In this document: positions 16,261 to 24,602 of the stretch, one piece after another | Position numbering within the stretch: the first letter of the stretch is position 1 | Layout: every line of letters begins with the position of its first letter | Origin: UBA10677 sp045532295 | GTDB taxonomy: Bacteria > Bacillota > Clostridia > Christensenellales > Pumilibacteraceae | Length of the DNA: 64,000 bases | Reading direction: 5' to 3' | Assembly (NCBI GenBank): GCA_045532295.1 | Contig: JAZSFP010000012.1 | Coordinates: forward strand, 62,001 to 126,000 | The notes under the pieces: generated by a model | What the model saw: the letters and a program-made list of their open reading frames with translations, nothing else | Databases searched by the model: none | Told to the model about the DNA's origin: nothing | Position numbers and translations under genes: made by a program

Positions 16261-18159
16261 TTATTCTCTTCTGAACTTCTTTACGCTAACGAAACCGCCC
16301 TCGAAAGCGTGAACGCGCTCAAGCGCAATTCCGCCCTCAACCGCCCCTCCTACGCAACCGAAACACTCCACCTCGTCAAAATCGCCGTTAATCTTTATAA
16401 AAGGCTTGTCGATATAGTCGGCGTGGTTGTTCCAAAAAGCCACGAGCAGTTCGTCAGAGCGTCTTGCCGTAACGATATAAAGGTCGGGATTGCCCGTCAT
16501 TTCGGCGTCCATTTTTTGTCCCGAAAGGTATTCGTAAGCGTTTAATAAATTTCGTTGTTTATAGTAATTTCTGTTAATTCCAAAGCCGTATTTCATCTCG
16601 TCGGCATCATAGCAAAGTACGAAAAATCGTTGACCGTTTGCGTTTTTATAGCAATACGACGCTATATATTCTTTGCCGTTAACGACGAAAGTCGAGCATA
16701 CTTTTGCGCCCTCTAATAGTTCAATATCGTAGACTGCCGGCATACAGTGGATAACCGCCACGTCGGAAGAAAACTCGAATTTTTCAACGCAGTTATCCCC
16801 AAGCATAAGGTCGGTTACGTTTACTCTTTTTTCGCTCTTAAATCCGCAGTCTATTTCTCGCTCTTGCATAAAGCGAGCGGAACGGAGGTCAACGAGCGCA
16901 GATTTAGGAGTAAAGTACCTACCGTTTTCGCCCAAAACTACCCACGGTTCGCTCTCGTTAAAGCAGTAGGGAATTGACAAGTCGCCAAGCATTTTCGTCG
17001 ACGATAATTCCACCGCTCTCCAACCAAGCCACTCAATATCGGCTAAGGGGCTGTTAAGGTCGCGCTTAGCAAAGGACGGGATAGTCATATTCTCCACTTG
17101 TTTTATATGCTCTTTAACGCAAAATCCCGTGTGAGCGCAATTAAATTTCTCTCTTATAAGTTTTGCAAAATTTTCTCTGTTTTCGGCTATGATATAATAG
17201 CCCGTTTCGTAATCTATATCCGAATAGTAATCTATCGAATATTTGAGTATTCCGTCGCACCTTGCCTCAGTTCTGAGTATCTCGTCAAAGTTTTGAAGAT
17301 AAGAGGCAGGTACGGAATAGCGTGGGCGAGTATAAGCGTCGCCCTCGACGATAATTTCGCCGTCAAAGTCCTTAAATTCGTTCAAAAGCACGCGTTCAAT
17401 TCCCATCGGCTCGTTAATCCTGTTGCGATTTCTCGCCCAGTACGGCGCGCCGATAAGCCTTAGTAGAGGTTTCGTGTCGCCTGCTAAGTGCTTGGCAATC
17501 TCACAACCCGTAATACCGTCAAGGTCGATAGTGTTAGGGGAAGTACAAACGCCAAGACGCATCTTGGGGTTTACTTTGTTTATCTCTTTTCTTAAATATT
17601 TGGCTATATCTCTAAGCGTTTCCCCGTTAATCTTAATCCACGCCGAGCGGAATTTGTTAGGATAGGGGGAATTTATACCCTCGATAAGTTCTTCGCGAGT
17701 AAACTCGCCCAACTCTTCTTTATATTTTTGAAGGTGAAGGTCGCAAAAGCACGCCACTCCTCCGCAATCGTGTATGCGGAAGTCGTCGTCGATAAAGATA
17801 AAGTCAAGGTCGCAGTTCGCGTACGCGCTCATTGCGGTTGCGTAAAACGAACGGAAGTTTTCGTCAAGAGTACAAGGAACGGTAGCCTCACGCCCGTCTA
17901 AAAACCGCATTTTCTTAAAATGAGTAACGCTTTCGTGCATAAAGCCGTTTATCCAAAGCGCAGTTCTTATGCCGTGCAAAGCAAAATACTCGCACGCTTT
18001 ATTTATAATAGGAACGCCCGTTTCGTAATCCGTCCAGCCCTCGTAAAAAATGGCTATTCTATCGGCGGAAAGGCGTTTAAGCGCGCTTACTACCCTCTCT
18101 GAGCAAATCTCGCGGTGGTCGTTCTTATGTAAACAATAGGGTACCGTAATTTTAAACAT
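16261..18159 (-). CDS. Putative TIM-barrel glycoside-hydrolase-like protein of unknown specificity
   Basis: 632 aa without signal peptide; GGAGA precedes the ATG. The first half looks like a (beta/alpha)8 barrel: RIAIFYEGW, GIRTALWING, LDFIFIDDDFRIHDCG then a Cys/His group (CFCDLH), MRLGVCTSPN and GEIIVEGDAYTRPRYS. The second half is beta-rich. The layout recalls clan GH-A enzymes such as GH42, with E/D-rich strand ends, but I cannot place it in a family. Its position in operon A, after the transporter and surface genes and before two dehydrogenases, suggests intracellular processing of the imported glycan. Confidence 0.6.
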   Translation of the reverse strand: MFKITVPYCLHKNDHREICSERVVSALKRLSADRIAIFYEGWTDYETGVPIINKACEYFALHGIRTALWINGFMHESVTHFKKMRFLDGREATVPCTLDENFRSFYATAMSAYANCDLDFIFIDDDFRIHDCGGVACFCDLHLQKYKEELGEFTREELIEGINSPYPNKFRSAWIKINGETLRDIAKYLRKEINKVNPKMRLGVCTSPNTIDLDGITGCEIAKHLAGDTKPLLRLIGAPYWARNRNRINEPMGIERVLLNEFKDFDGEIIVEGDAYTRPRYSVPASYLQNFDEILRTEARCDGILKYSIDYYSDIDYETGYYIIAENRENFAKLIREKFNCAHTGFCVKEHIKQVENMTIPSFAKRDLNSPLADIEWLGWRAVELSSTKMLGDLSIPYCFNESEPWVVLGENGRYFTPKSALVDLRSARFMQEREIDCGFKSEKRVNVTDLMLGDNCVEKFEFSSDVAVIHCMPAVYDIELLEGAKVCSTFVVNGKEYIASYCYKNANGQRFFVLCYDADEMKYGFGINRNYYKQRNLLNAYEYLSGQKMDAEMTGNPDLYIVTARRSDELLVAFWNNHADYIDKPFIKINGDFDEVECFGCVGGAVEGGIALERVHAFEGGFVSVKKFRRE

Positions 18160-18183
18160 AGTCGTCTCCGTTTATAAGGCTTA

Positions 18184-18216
18184 TCTTCCGTCCGCCCCCA
18201 AAAAGCGGACGGAAGA
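18184..18216 (-). promoter_or_regulatory. Perfect 12-bp intercistronic hairpin inside operon A
   Basis: TCTTCCGTCCGC and GCGGACGGAAGA pair perfectly around loop CCCCAAAAA. No T run follows on the minus strand, so it fits an mRNA processing or stabilising element between the Big2 lipoprotein gene and the TIM-barrel gene better than a full terminator. Confidence 0.55.
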
Positions 18217-18270
18217 GCCTATATATGAAGTAAGAAAAGATCAATTAAATAGTTAGTTTGTTAAGTAAGA

Positions 18271-21200
18271 TTATTTTGCAAATCCTACTCCGTTTTCGTC
18301 AATTTTCCACATAGAACCAAGGTTCATACTCTCCGCAGCCGTCTTAAGCGCGTTCATATCTGCAACGCGGTTAACAGTACCGGTTATCTTATGTTCCGTA
18401 TTACCCTTAACGTTGCTATCTGCCGCCGCGATTACCGCTACGTTGCTAAACGCTATGCTACTGCTGTTGTGGTTAGAGAATAAGATACCGTTAGTGGGAA
18501 GTCCGCTACCGTCAACGATTACGTTAGAAATGGTAGTAGTTTTAGCAGCGTCGTATTTACTACCCGTGTTAGTAGAGAGCGCGGAGTAATCGGTTGCAGA
18601 CTTAATGCTGATAAATACGTTATCAATCGCATCTGCAATGTTCGTGTAACCGAACAAGGTGGGATACCAGTTGTTACCAGTTCCGTTATGGATGTCAGCA
18701 ACACCGTTCGCCTCCATTACTACGTCCTTAAACGCTACGTTCTTAATTACTGCGCCGTCTTGAAGATTACCAAAAAGTCCTGCCATATCTACAATCTTAA
18801 GACCGGAAATGGTAAAGCCTTTACCGTCGAAAATTCCCTTAAATCCGCCACTTGCGGAAGCGTAAGTACGGGTTGCGTCGCCGTTGCCGTAATCGTAGGA
18901 AGCCTCGTTATAATTGAAACTTGCGCCAAGAACTACGTAGCCGTCAAACTCGTTGGTAGTTCCGGGAACTGCAGTTTTGGTGAGCATATTATTAAGGTCG
19001 GTTGCGTTCATAATCTTATGAGTAATAACTTCCGCCTTTACCTTGTAGCCTGCGTTTGCAGTTTCAATATAGTAAGTGTGAACGCCGTACGCCATCTTGC
19101 TCTTGTCAAGCGTTGCGGAAGTAGAAATTTCCACTTCGTTGTCAACGTCGGTAACCTTAACTACTGCGCTACTATCGTCAAAAAGCGTTGCGGTGTCAAT
19201 CGTGAGAGTGTCGTTAGCAAGAAGAAGTTCAAGCGTTACACTCGAGGTAAGGTCGTTAATCACGAAAGACTTAGTTGCGGTAATAGAAACGGTCTTGGTC
19301 GCCGTTGCGTCGAATACGGAAGTAAGAGTAAGCGTTGCAGTAGTAGATTCGGAAAGGTCGTCTGCAATCATTACTTTACCGTTTGCGTAAGTAATCTTGC
19401 CGTTGCCACCTTCAATCGAGCCTTTTACAAAATCGTAACCGCTCGAAAGAACGGTAAGAGCATCGCCGTTATCTCCACTAACTTCGCTCACTGCAGAGGG
19501 AAGAATTACGTCTTTAACTTCTTTTGCCATAGACGCGAAGGATACTCTGTCGCCGTCAATTTTCCACATAGAGCCAAGGTTCATACTTGCTACTGCAGTT
19601 TTAAGAGCGCTCATATCTGCAACACGGTTAACAGTACCGGAAGCGGAATCTTTAAGAACCATTACGTTGCTATCAGCCGCTGCGATTACCGCTACGTTGT
19701 TAAATACAATCTTGCTGTTTCCGTGGTTCGTGAAGAGGATACCGTTTGAAGGAAGTCCGCTACCGTCAACCACTACGTTGGAAACGTTTACGATTGCAGT
19801 ACCAACCCACTTACTACCAGCCATAGTAAAGAGCGCGGAGTGATCGGTTGCAGACTTAATGCTGATATAAACGTTATCAAGCGCGTCGCCGAGGAAGGTG
19901 TAACCGAACAAGGTGGGATACCAGTTGTTACCAGTTCCGTTGTAGATATTAGCAACACCGTTCGACTCCATTACTACGTTTTCAAACGCTACGTTCTTAA
20001 TAACCGCGCCGTCTTGCGTGTTACCGAAAAGTCCTGCCATATTTACAATCTTAATATCGTAAATGGTATAGCCTTTACCGTCGAAAATTCCCTTAAATCC
20101 GCCACTTGCGGAAGCGTAAGTACGGGTTGCGTCGCCGTTGCCGTAATCGTAGGACGCGCCACCGTAGTTGATATTCGCGCCGAGCGTTACGTAACCGTCG
20201 AAGGAGTCGGTTGCTCCGTCTTCTGCGATTGCAGTGAGCATACCGTCAAGGTCTGCCTTGTTCATAATCTTATAGGTAATTACTTCCGCTTTTACCTTAT
20301 AAGCGCAGTTTGCAGTTTCGATTTGATAAGTATGGATACCATAAGCCATTTTGCTCTTATCAAGCGTTGCGGAAGTAGAAATTTCTACGCTGTTGTCGAT
20401 ATCGGTTACTTTTACAACTTCGTCAGCGTCGTCGAAAAGTTCTGCGATATCTACTTCAAGCGCGCTTTCAGTAAGAACGAATTCAAGCGTTACTTCGTCG
20501 GTGTAATCTCTAATTATAAACGAGTCAACGATAACGTTAATCGTTACGGTGTCGGTGGGATTAAGAGCGTTAGAAAGGGTAAGCGTGCAGTTAACGTCTT
20601 CGGCAAGGTCGTCCGCTACGGTGAGTTTACCGTCTGCGTAGATAACCTTTCCGTTACCGCCTTCTACCGTACCGCTAACGTATTTAGCGCCGTTAGCAAC
20701 GATAGTAGTTACTTCGCCGTTCTTGGTCTCGATATCGTCAAGAGCGATATTGTCGAGGATGTTATTCTTAATTACGGGAGCGAAGGAATTAAATCCTACT
20801 CTTGCTCCGCTCGTTGCCCAAATAGAGCCGAGTCCCATAGTGGAAATATCAGCCATAAGCGCGTTCATATCAGCGTAAACGGCTGCGCCTACGTTGTTAC
20901 CAACGTTGTCATTAGCGGTTATAATCGCGGTGTTGGTACAGGACGCGCCCTTGCCGTAAGACGCGATTATCTTGCTCGACGAGGGGAAATTCGTAGCGTC
21001 GATAATTACGTTATTAAGAGCGGTAATTCCGAAGCCATCGTTACCACAGTCGTCAGCGATAATACGAGCGGTGCCCGTTACTTCCTTAACGGAAATGAAT
21101 ACGTTTTCAATGGAAGTTGCGTAGCAGAACTGACCGAAAATCATTGCGCCCCAGTTCGCTCCACCGCTATTCGCGAAGGAAACGTCTTCAAGCGCTACGT

Positions 21201-22575
21201 TCTTAATTACCGCGCCTTGAGCGGGATAGCCGAACATACCTGCAATGTCGGTAAACTTAATGTCGTAAATGGTGTAGCCTTTACCGTCGAAAGTACCCGT
21301 AAAGCCTTCGCCACGAACGAGCGTGCGGGTGCTATCGCTGTAATAGTTATAAGCCGCGCCTTCGTAGTTAATGTTTGCGCCAAGCGTTACGTAGCCGTCG
21401 AACTTATGAGTAGTTCCTGCTACTTGCATTGCCGTAAGCATATTGTCAAGGTCAGTCTTGTTCATAATTTTAAGAGTGATAACCTCTGCAGTGTAAAGGT
21501 ACGCTGCGTTTTCGGTTTCCACGCGGTAGGTACGAATACCTGCCGTCATCTTGCTCTTATCAAGCGTTACGCCCTCGGAAACGAGCGTTTCGCCGTCCTT
21601 AATAGCAAGAACGGTATCGCCGTTTAAAAGCGTTTCGTTATCGAACGCAAGAGCGTCGTCGGTGAGAAGGTACTCAAGGGTGGTTGCGGTGCGGTCGAAT
21701 ACTGCGTACTCAACTACTACGTCTCTCCACGCAGAGTAATAGTTGTCTCCGCCAGATACTACTTTAGCGCGAACTTTGGTAGAACCTGCTTTAACTGCCG
21801 TTAAGGTGTTGCCCTCAATCGTGATAACGCCGTCGTCGCCATCGGGGTCGATTTCGTAGGAAACGGTTGCAGTCGCTCCGTCTACGGTAGCGCTCGCAAC
21901 GAGTTCAGCCTCGTTGGTAAGCCCACCGTCCGCGCTCATATCTGCAGTTGCAAGGTTGATTTGCTCTGCCGAGAAGTTAATTACCACGTTTCCGCGTACG
22001 GATACGGGCACTTCCTCGGTAAGAATAGACGCGTCTGCGCCTCTCCAACTTGCAGATACCGTTACCGTCGTGTCGCCTATTGCAACTGCGGTAATTTGTC
22101 CGTTCTGAGCAACGGTTGCAACGCTATCGTCCGCTACCGAATAAGTTACGGTTGCGTCGGACTGAGTTGCGCCCTTGTAGGATACGGACGCGGTAAGGTT
22201 GTAGGTATTGCCAGTCATAAGGTCTACGCTATCAGCGGAAAGTACGAGCGAAGGAGTAGAGGTAGCAGCCGTTACGGTTACCGCGCAAGTAGCGCTAAGC
22301 GAGCCACTCGTCGCCGTTACCGTTGCAGAACCGACGCCGACACCGATAAGTTTGCCGTTTGCGTCAACACTTACTACCGTATCATCTGATGAGGTAAACG
22401 ATATATTATCCGCTCCGCTCGCAGTAAGAACTTCGCTATCGTACACGGATAAAGCAATTTCCGTTTGGCTAAGCGTGATAGAGGGCGGAGGCGTCGTTTC
22501 ACCACAGGCGAACAAGCACAACGACATAATCACGGCTAAAGCCACGATGATTACACTTGTAAATCTTTTCTTCAT
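18271..22575 (-). CDS. Big2/beta-helix surface lipoprotein with three internal repeats (locus A)
   Basis: 1434 aa. Lipoprotein signal with lipobox LFAC (Cys about 24), then at least two bacterial Ig-like (Big2) domains in the first 210 residues. Three long modules follow, each about 410 aa, with the core FDGKGYTIYDIK...AGLFG...GAVIKNVAFE near residues 432, 833 and 1253. This core resembles GLUG or right-handed beta-helix repeats. Modules 2 and 3 are nearly identical at DNA level. Probably an outward-facing glycan-binding or processing protein anchored to the membrane; no catalytic residues can be named. AAAGGAGA precedes the ATG. Homologous to the lipoprotein at 34727. Confidence 0.8.
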   Translation of the reverse strand: MKKRFTSVIIVALAVIMSLCLFACGETTPPPSITLSQTEIALSVYDSEVLTASGADNISFTSSDDTVVSVDANGKLIGVGVGSATVTATSGSLSATCAVTVTAATSTPSLVLSADSVDLMTGNTYNLTASVSYKGATQSDATVTYSVADDSVATVAQNGQITAVAIGDTTVTVSASWRGADASILTEEVPVSVRGNVVINFSAEQINLATADMSADGGLTNEAELVASATVDGATATVSYEIDPDGDDGVITIEGNTLTAVKAGSTKVRAKVVSGGDNYYSAWRDVVVEYAVFDRTATTLEYLLTDDALAFDNETLLNGDTVLAIKDGETLVSEGVTLDKSKMTAGIRTYRVETENAAYLYTAEVITLKIMNKTDLDNMLTAMQVAGTTHKFDGYVTLGANINYEGAAYNYYSDSTRTLVRGEGFTGTFDGKGYTIYDIKFTDIAGMFGYPAQGAVIKNVALEDVSFANSGGANWGAMIFGQFCYATSIENVFISVKEVTGTARIIADDCGNDGFGITALNNVIIDATNFPSSSKIIASYGKGASCTNTAIITANDNVGNNVGAAVYADMNALMADISTMGLGSIWATSGARVGFNSFAPVIKNNILDNIALDDIETKNGEVTTIVANGAKYVSGTVEGGNGKVIYADGKLTVADDLAEDVNCTLTLSNALNPTDTVTINVIVDSFIIRDYTDEVTLEFVLTESALEVDIAELFDDADEVVKVTDIDNSVEISTSATLDKSKMAYGIHTYQIETANCAYKVKAEVITYKIMNKADLDGMLTAIAEDGATDSFDGYVTLGANINYGGASYDYGNGDATRTYASASGGFKGIFDGKGYTIYDIKIVNMAGLFGNTQDGAVIKNVAFENVVMESNGVANIYNGTGNNWYPTLFGYTFLGDALDNVYISIKSATDHSALFTMAGSKWVGTAIVNVSNVVVDGSGLPSNGILFTNHGNSKIVFNNVAVIAAADSNVMVLKDSASGTVNRVADMSALKTAVASMNLGSMWKIDGDRVSFASMAKEVKDVILPSAVSEVSGDNGDALTVLSSGYDFVKGSIEGGNGKITYANGKVMIADDLSESTTATLTLTSVFDATATKTVSITATKSFVINDLTSSVTLELLLANDTLTIDTATLFDDSSAVVKVTDVDNEVEISTSATLDKSKMAYGVHTYYIETANAGYKVKAEVITHKIMNATDLNNMLTKTAVPGTTNEFDGYVVLGASFNYNEASYDYGNGDATRTYASASGGFKGIFDGKGFTISGLKIVDMAGLFGNLQDGAVIKNVAFKDVVMEANGVADIHNGTGNNWYPTLFGYTNIADAIDNVFISIKSATDYSALSTNTGSKYDAAKTTTISNVIVDGSGLPTNGILFSNHNSSSIAFSNVAVIAAADSNVKGNTEHKITGTVNRVADMNALKTAAESMNLGSMWKIDENGVGFAK
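18291..20490 (-). repeat. Two near-identical direct repeats (about 1 kb) inside the Big2 lipoprotein gene
   Basis: The stretch about 18291-19230 is closely repeated at about 19552-20490, offset near 1.26 kb: long shared runs such as the segments around 18825-18895 and 20085-20155. A third, more diverged copy lies at about 20800-21640. Boundaries are by eye. Confidence 0.7.
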
Positions 22576-22618
22576 TTTGTTTTCTCCTTTTAATAAATTT
22601 TTTTAGTAGTTTTACTAC

Positions 22619-24592
22619 TTATACATAACCCCACTCGGTGAACAATCCGCTTATCGTCGAATGTTCCGCAATGTAGTCAATGCCGAATTCACTAGCGTAC
22701 GAGCATACCTTGTACTTGTAATCTTGAAGGGTGTCGTCGCTTAACGAGGACGAGTGGAGCATAGCCATAAGATAGTAAGGCGATATCATTTCAAGACGAA
22801 TATTCGCGTTTAAAATCTTATAGCGCTCGGGCTCACTGTCCTTAATCTTCTCTACTTCCGCTAAAGCCTCGTTGCCCATTTTTATCCAGTCGTTTAATAA
22901 GCCTTTAGGCCAAAAGTCTGCGCGGAGGGAATTAAAGAATATTGATCTTGAACCGTTAAAACCAAACTCTTCCGTTTCCAAAACCGCCGCGTGAGCGCGG
23001 TAGTTATTGAACCACTTGAGCATTATATCCGATGCTGGTCCAAAGTAGCCTTTGAAGAACTTTTCAATCTGCTCTTCCATATTAAGACTAATGTCCCAAC
23101 CTATTTTGGAGTTAAGGTACGCTTTAAGGTTGCACCAGCCGGGAAGTCTACCTGCGCTCGTTACCGCCGCTTGGTCGAACATCATCGAGTAGCCGTTGTT
23201 CTTAGCAAAGGTGTAAATGCCTTTCATTTGGTTAAAAGAGTTATAGGGGATAAAGTTGTGGTTCATACCGTGTTGATACGACCAGAAGAACTTATCGTCG
23301 CCCGCAAGACAACTCCAAGCGCGAGCGTCCTCTGCGTAGTCTTTGTTGATATCCGCGTAAAAGTCTACCGTATAGTCGCCCAACGTTTCTGCAAACCAAG
23401 GAAGAACGCCCTGTTCGCAGATAATATCGTCGTCAATGGGCGAATAGGTATCCGTTGCTTTATCGTAGGTTACGGGAGGAGTACGGAGCGCGTGGTAAGC
23501 GAGGAAGTAAATTTTAAGGTCGCGCTTTTGGTCTGCGCCCTCGCCCTCGAACCAAGCGTCGATATTGCGCTTTACGTCGTTAATGAACAAAATAACCGAC
23601 GCTACGTTGGACTTATTATAATGATTAAAGATATCCAAGCAAGCCTTACACTGACAAGAAGTTTGAGTGTCTTCCATCGAGAAGGATATAAGGTCGCGGT
23701 CGGGGAAAAGCGCAAGGTGATCCTTAATAATGCGCGCAACCTCTTCTACCATTTCCTCTCTTTCTTCCTCGTCGCCGTGAGCGGTATAGCAAAGTTGTAA
23801 TTCGTCGTCGCTGAACCACTTAGGGTGATAAGTATCGAGCGTGGGGTCGTTAAGGTAAACCGCTTTGGGAAGGTAATTGAAGGTGTTGTGAATAGACTTG
23901 CCGTTTATGGGTATAAACAGATCGTTAATGTAATCTACCATACGATAGCGCTTTCGGGTGTTGTTTGCGCCCTTGGTCACGAAAAACCAACCTGTGTTTA
24001 TGTACTGGAAGTCGGGCACGTCGACGATATTGAGGTCTACGAGGTTTTTGTCGCTTACGCCTCTGTCGAGATCGTATGTCGCTTCCGCGTAAAACTCAAA
24101 GCCGAGTTGCCATTTCAAAAACTCGTACGCGCCGTACAAAGTACCGAACTTTCCGCCGTTGATGAACACGCTGTTGTCCTTAGTTTGCACTCTTACTCCG
24201 CTAACGCCGAGTTGTTCTTTATCAATGCTAATTCCTGCCGAAGCAAACGCCGTCGTGTCGCCAAGCGAAATGATTTTACTGTTTTCGTTATACGATATTT
24301 GCTCGTCGGTAACGGTAGAAAGCGTTACGCCCGACGCCTCTTTAACAAGCACGGCAATTTCTTGAGCGGCAAGGCTTTCTTGAGCGGTCGCTTGTTTGGG
24401 AATTACGATAACGTATTCGCTTTTTCCGTTCTCAATGAACTTCTTGTTCGTTTCGCCTACTTCGATTTCGTGCGTTCCGTCAACCTCGGGAAGTTCGCCT
24501 GCAGTAAAACCGCTCGTTGGGCTACAAGCAAAAAGCCCAAGCGTTGATAAGGATAAAATTATTACTAAAAATATGCTTAAAATTCTTTTCAT
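22619..24592 (-). CDS. DUF4838 lipoprotein (locus A)
   Basis: 657 aa. Lipobox LFAC (Cys 23) puts it on the outer membrane face. The N-terminal region (SLAAQEIAVLVKEASG, later GFEFYAEATYDL) is the carbohydrate-active-enzyme type domain seen in DUF4838 and alpha-glucuronidase N-termini. The DUF4838 core follows with FSMEDTQTSCQCKACLDIF, a helix-Cys signature, and GWCNLKAYLNSK. Members are predicted surface glycosidase-like proteins without an established reaction. It lies between the Ig-type surface gene and the Big2 lipoprotein gene. GGAGG precedes the ATG. Homolog in locus B at 39092. Confidence 0.82.
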   Translation of the reverse strand: MKRILSIFLVIILSLSTLGLFACSPTSGFTAGELPEVDGTHEIEVGETNKKFIENGKSEYVIVIPKQATAQESLAAQEIAVLVKEASGVTLSTVTDEQISYNENSKIISLGDTTAFASAGISIDKEQLGVSGVRVQTKDNSVFINGGKFGTLYGAYEFLKWQLGFEFYAEATYDLDRGVSDKNLVDLNIVDVPDFQYINTGWFFVTKGANNTRKRYRMVDYINDLFIPINGKSIHNTFNYLPKAVYLNDPTLDTYHPKWFSDDELQLCYTAHGDEEEREEMVEEVARIIKDHLALFPDRDLISFSMEDTQTSCQCKACLDIFNHYNKSNVASVILFINDVKRNIDAWFEGEGADQKRDLKIYFLAYHALRTPPVTYDKATDTYSPIDDDIICEQGVLPWFAETLGDYTVDFYADINKDYAEDARAWSCLAGDDKFFWSYQHGMNHNFIPYNSFNQMKGIYTFAKNNGYSMMFDQAAVTSAGRLPGWCNLKAYLNSKIGWDISLNMEEQIEKFFKGYFGPASDIMLKWFNNYRAHAAVLETEEFGFNGSRSIFFNSLRADFWPKGLLNDWIKMGNEALAEVEKIKDSEPERYKILNANIRLEMISPYYLMAMLHSSSLSDDTLQDYKYKVCSYASEFGIDYIAEHSTISGLFTEWGYV

Positions 24593-24602
24593 TGCCTGCC
24601 TC

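Noticed and set aside
16261..18159. Assigning the TIM-barrel protein to a named glycoside hydrolase family
   Set aside because: The barrel is plausible but no family signature is secure; a specific enzyme name would be invention.
18688..21627. Long plus-strand open frames opposite the locus A Big2 lipoprotein gene
   Set aside because: They are antisense shadows: the minus frame has a signal peptide, Big2 and repeat structure, and a good ribosome binding site, while the plus frames have low-complexity Cys/Val/Arg-rich products and no start signals.
18291..21640. CRISPR-like or tandem-array reading of repeats in the lipoprotein gene
   Set aside because: The repeats are about 1.2 kb apart, coding and in frame; no short regularly spaced repeats or spacers occur.
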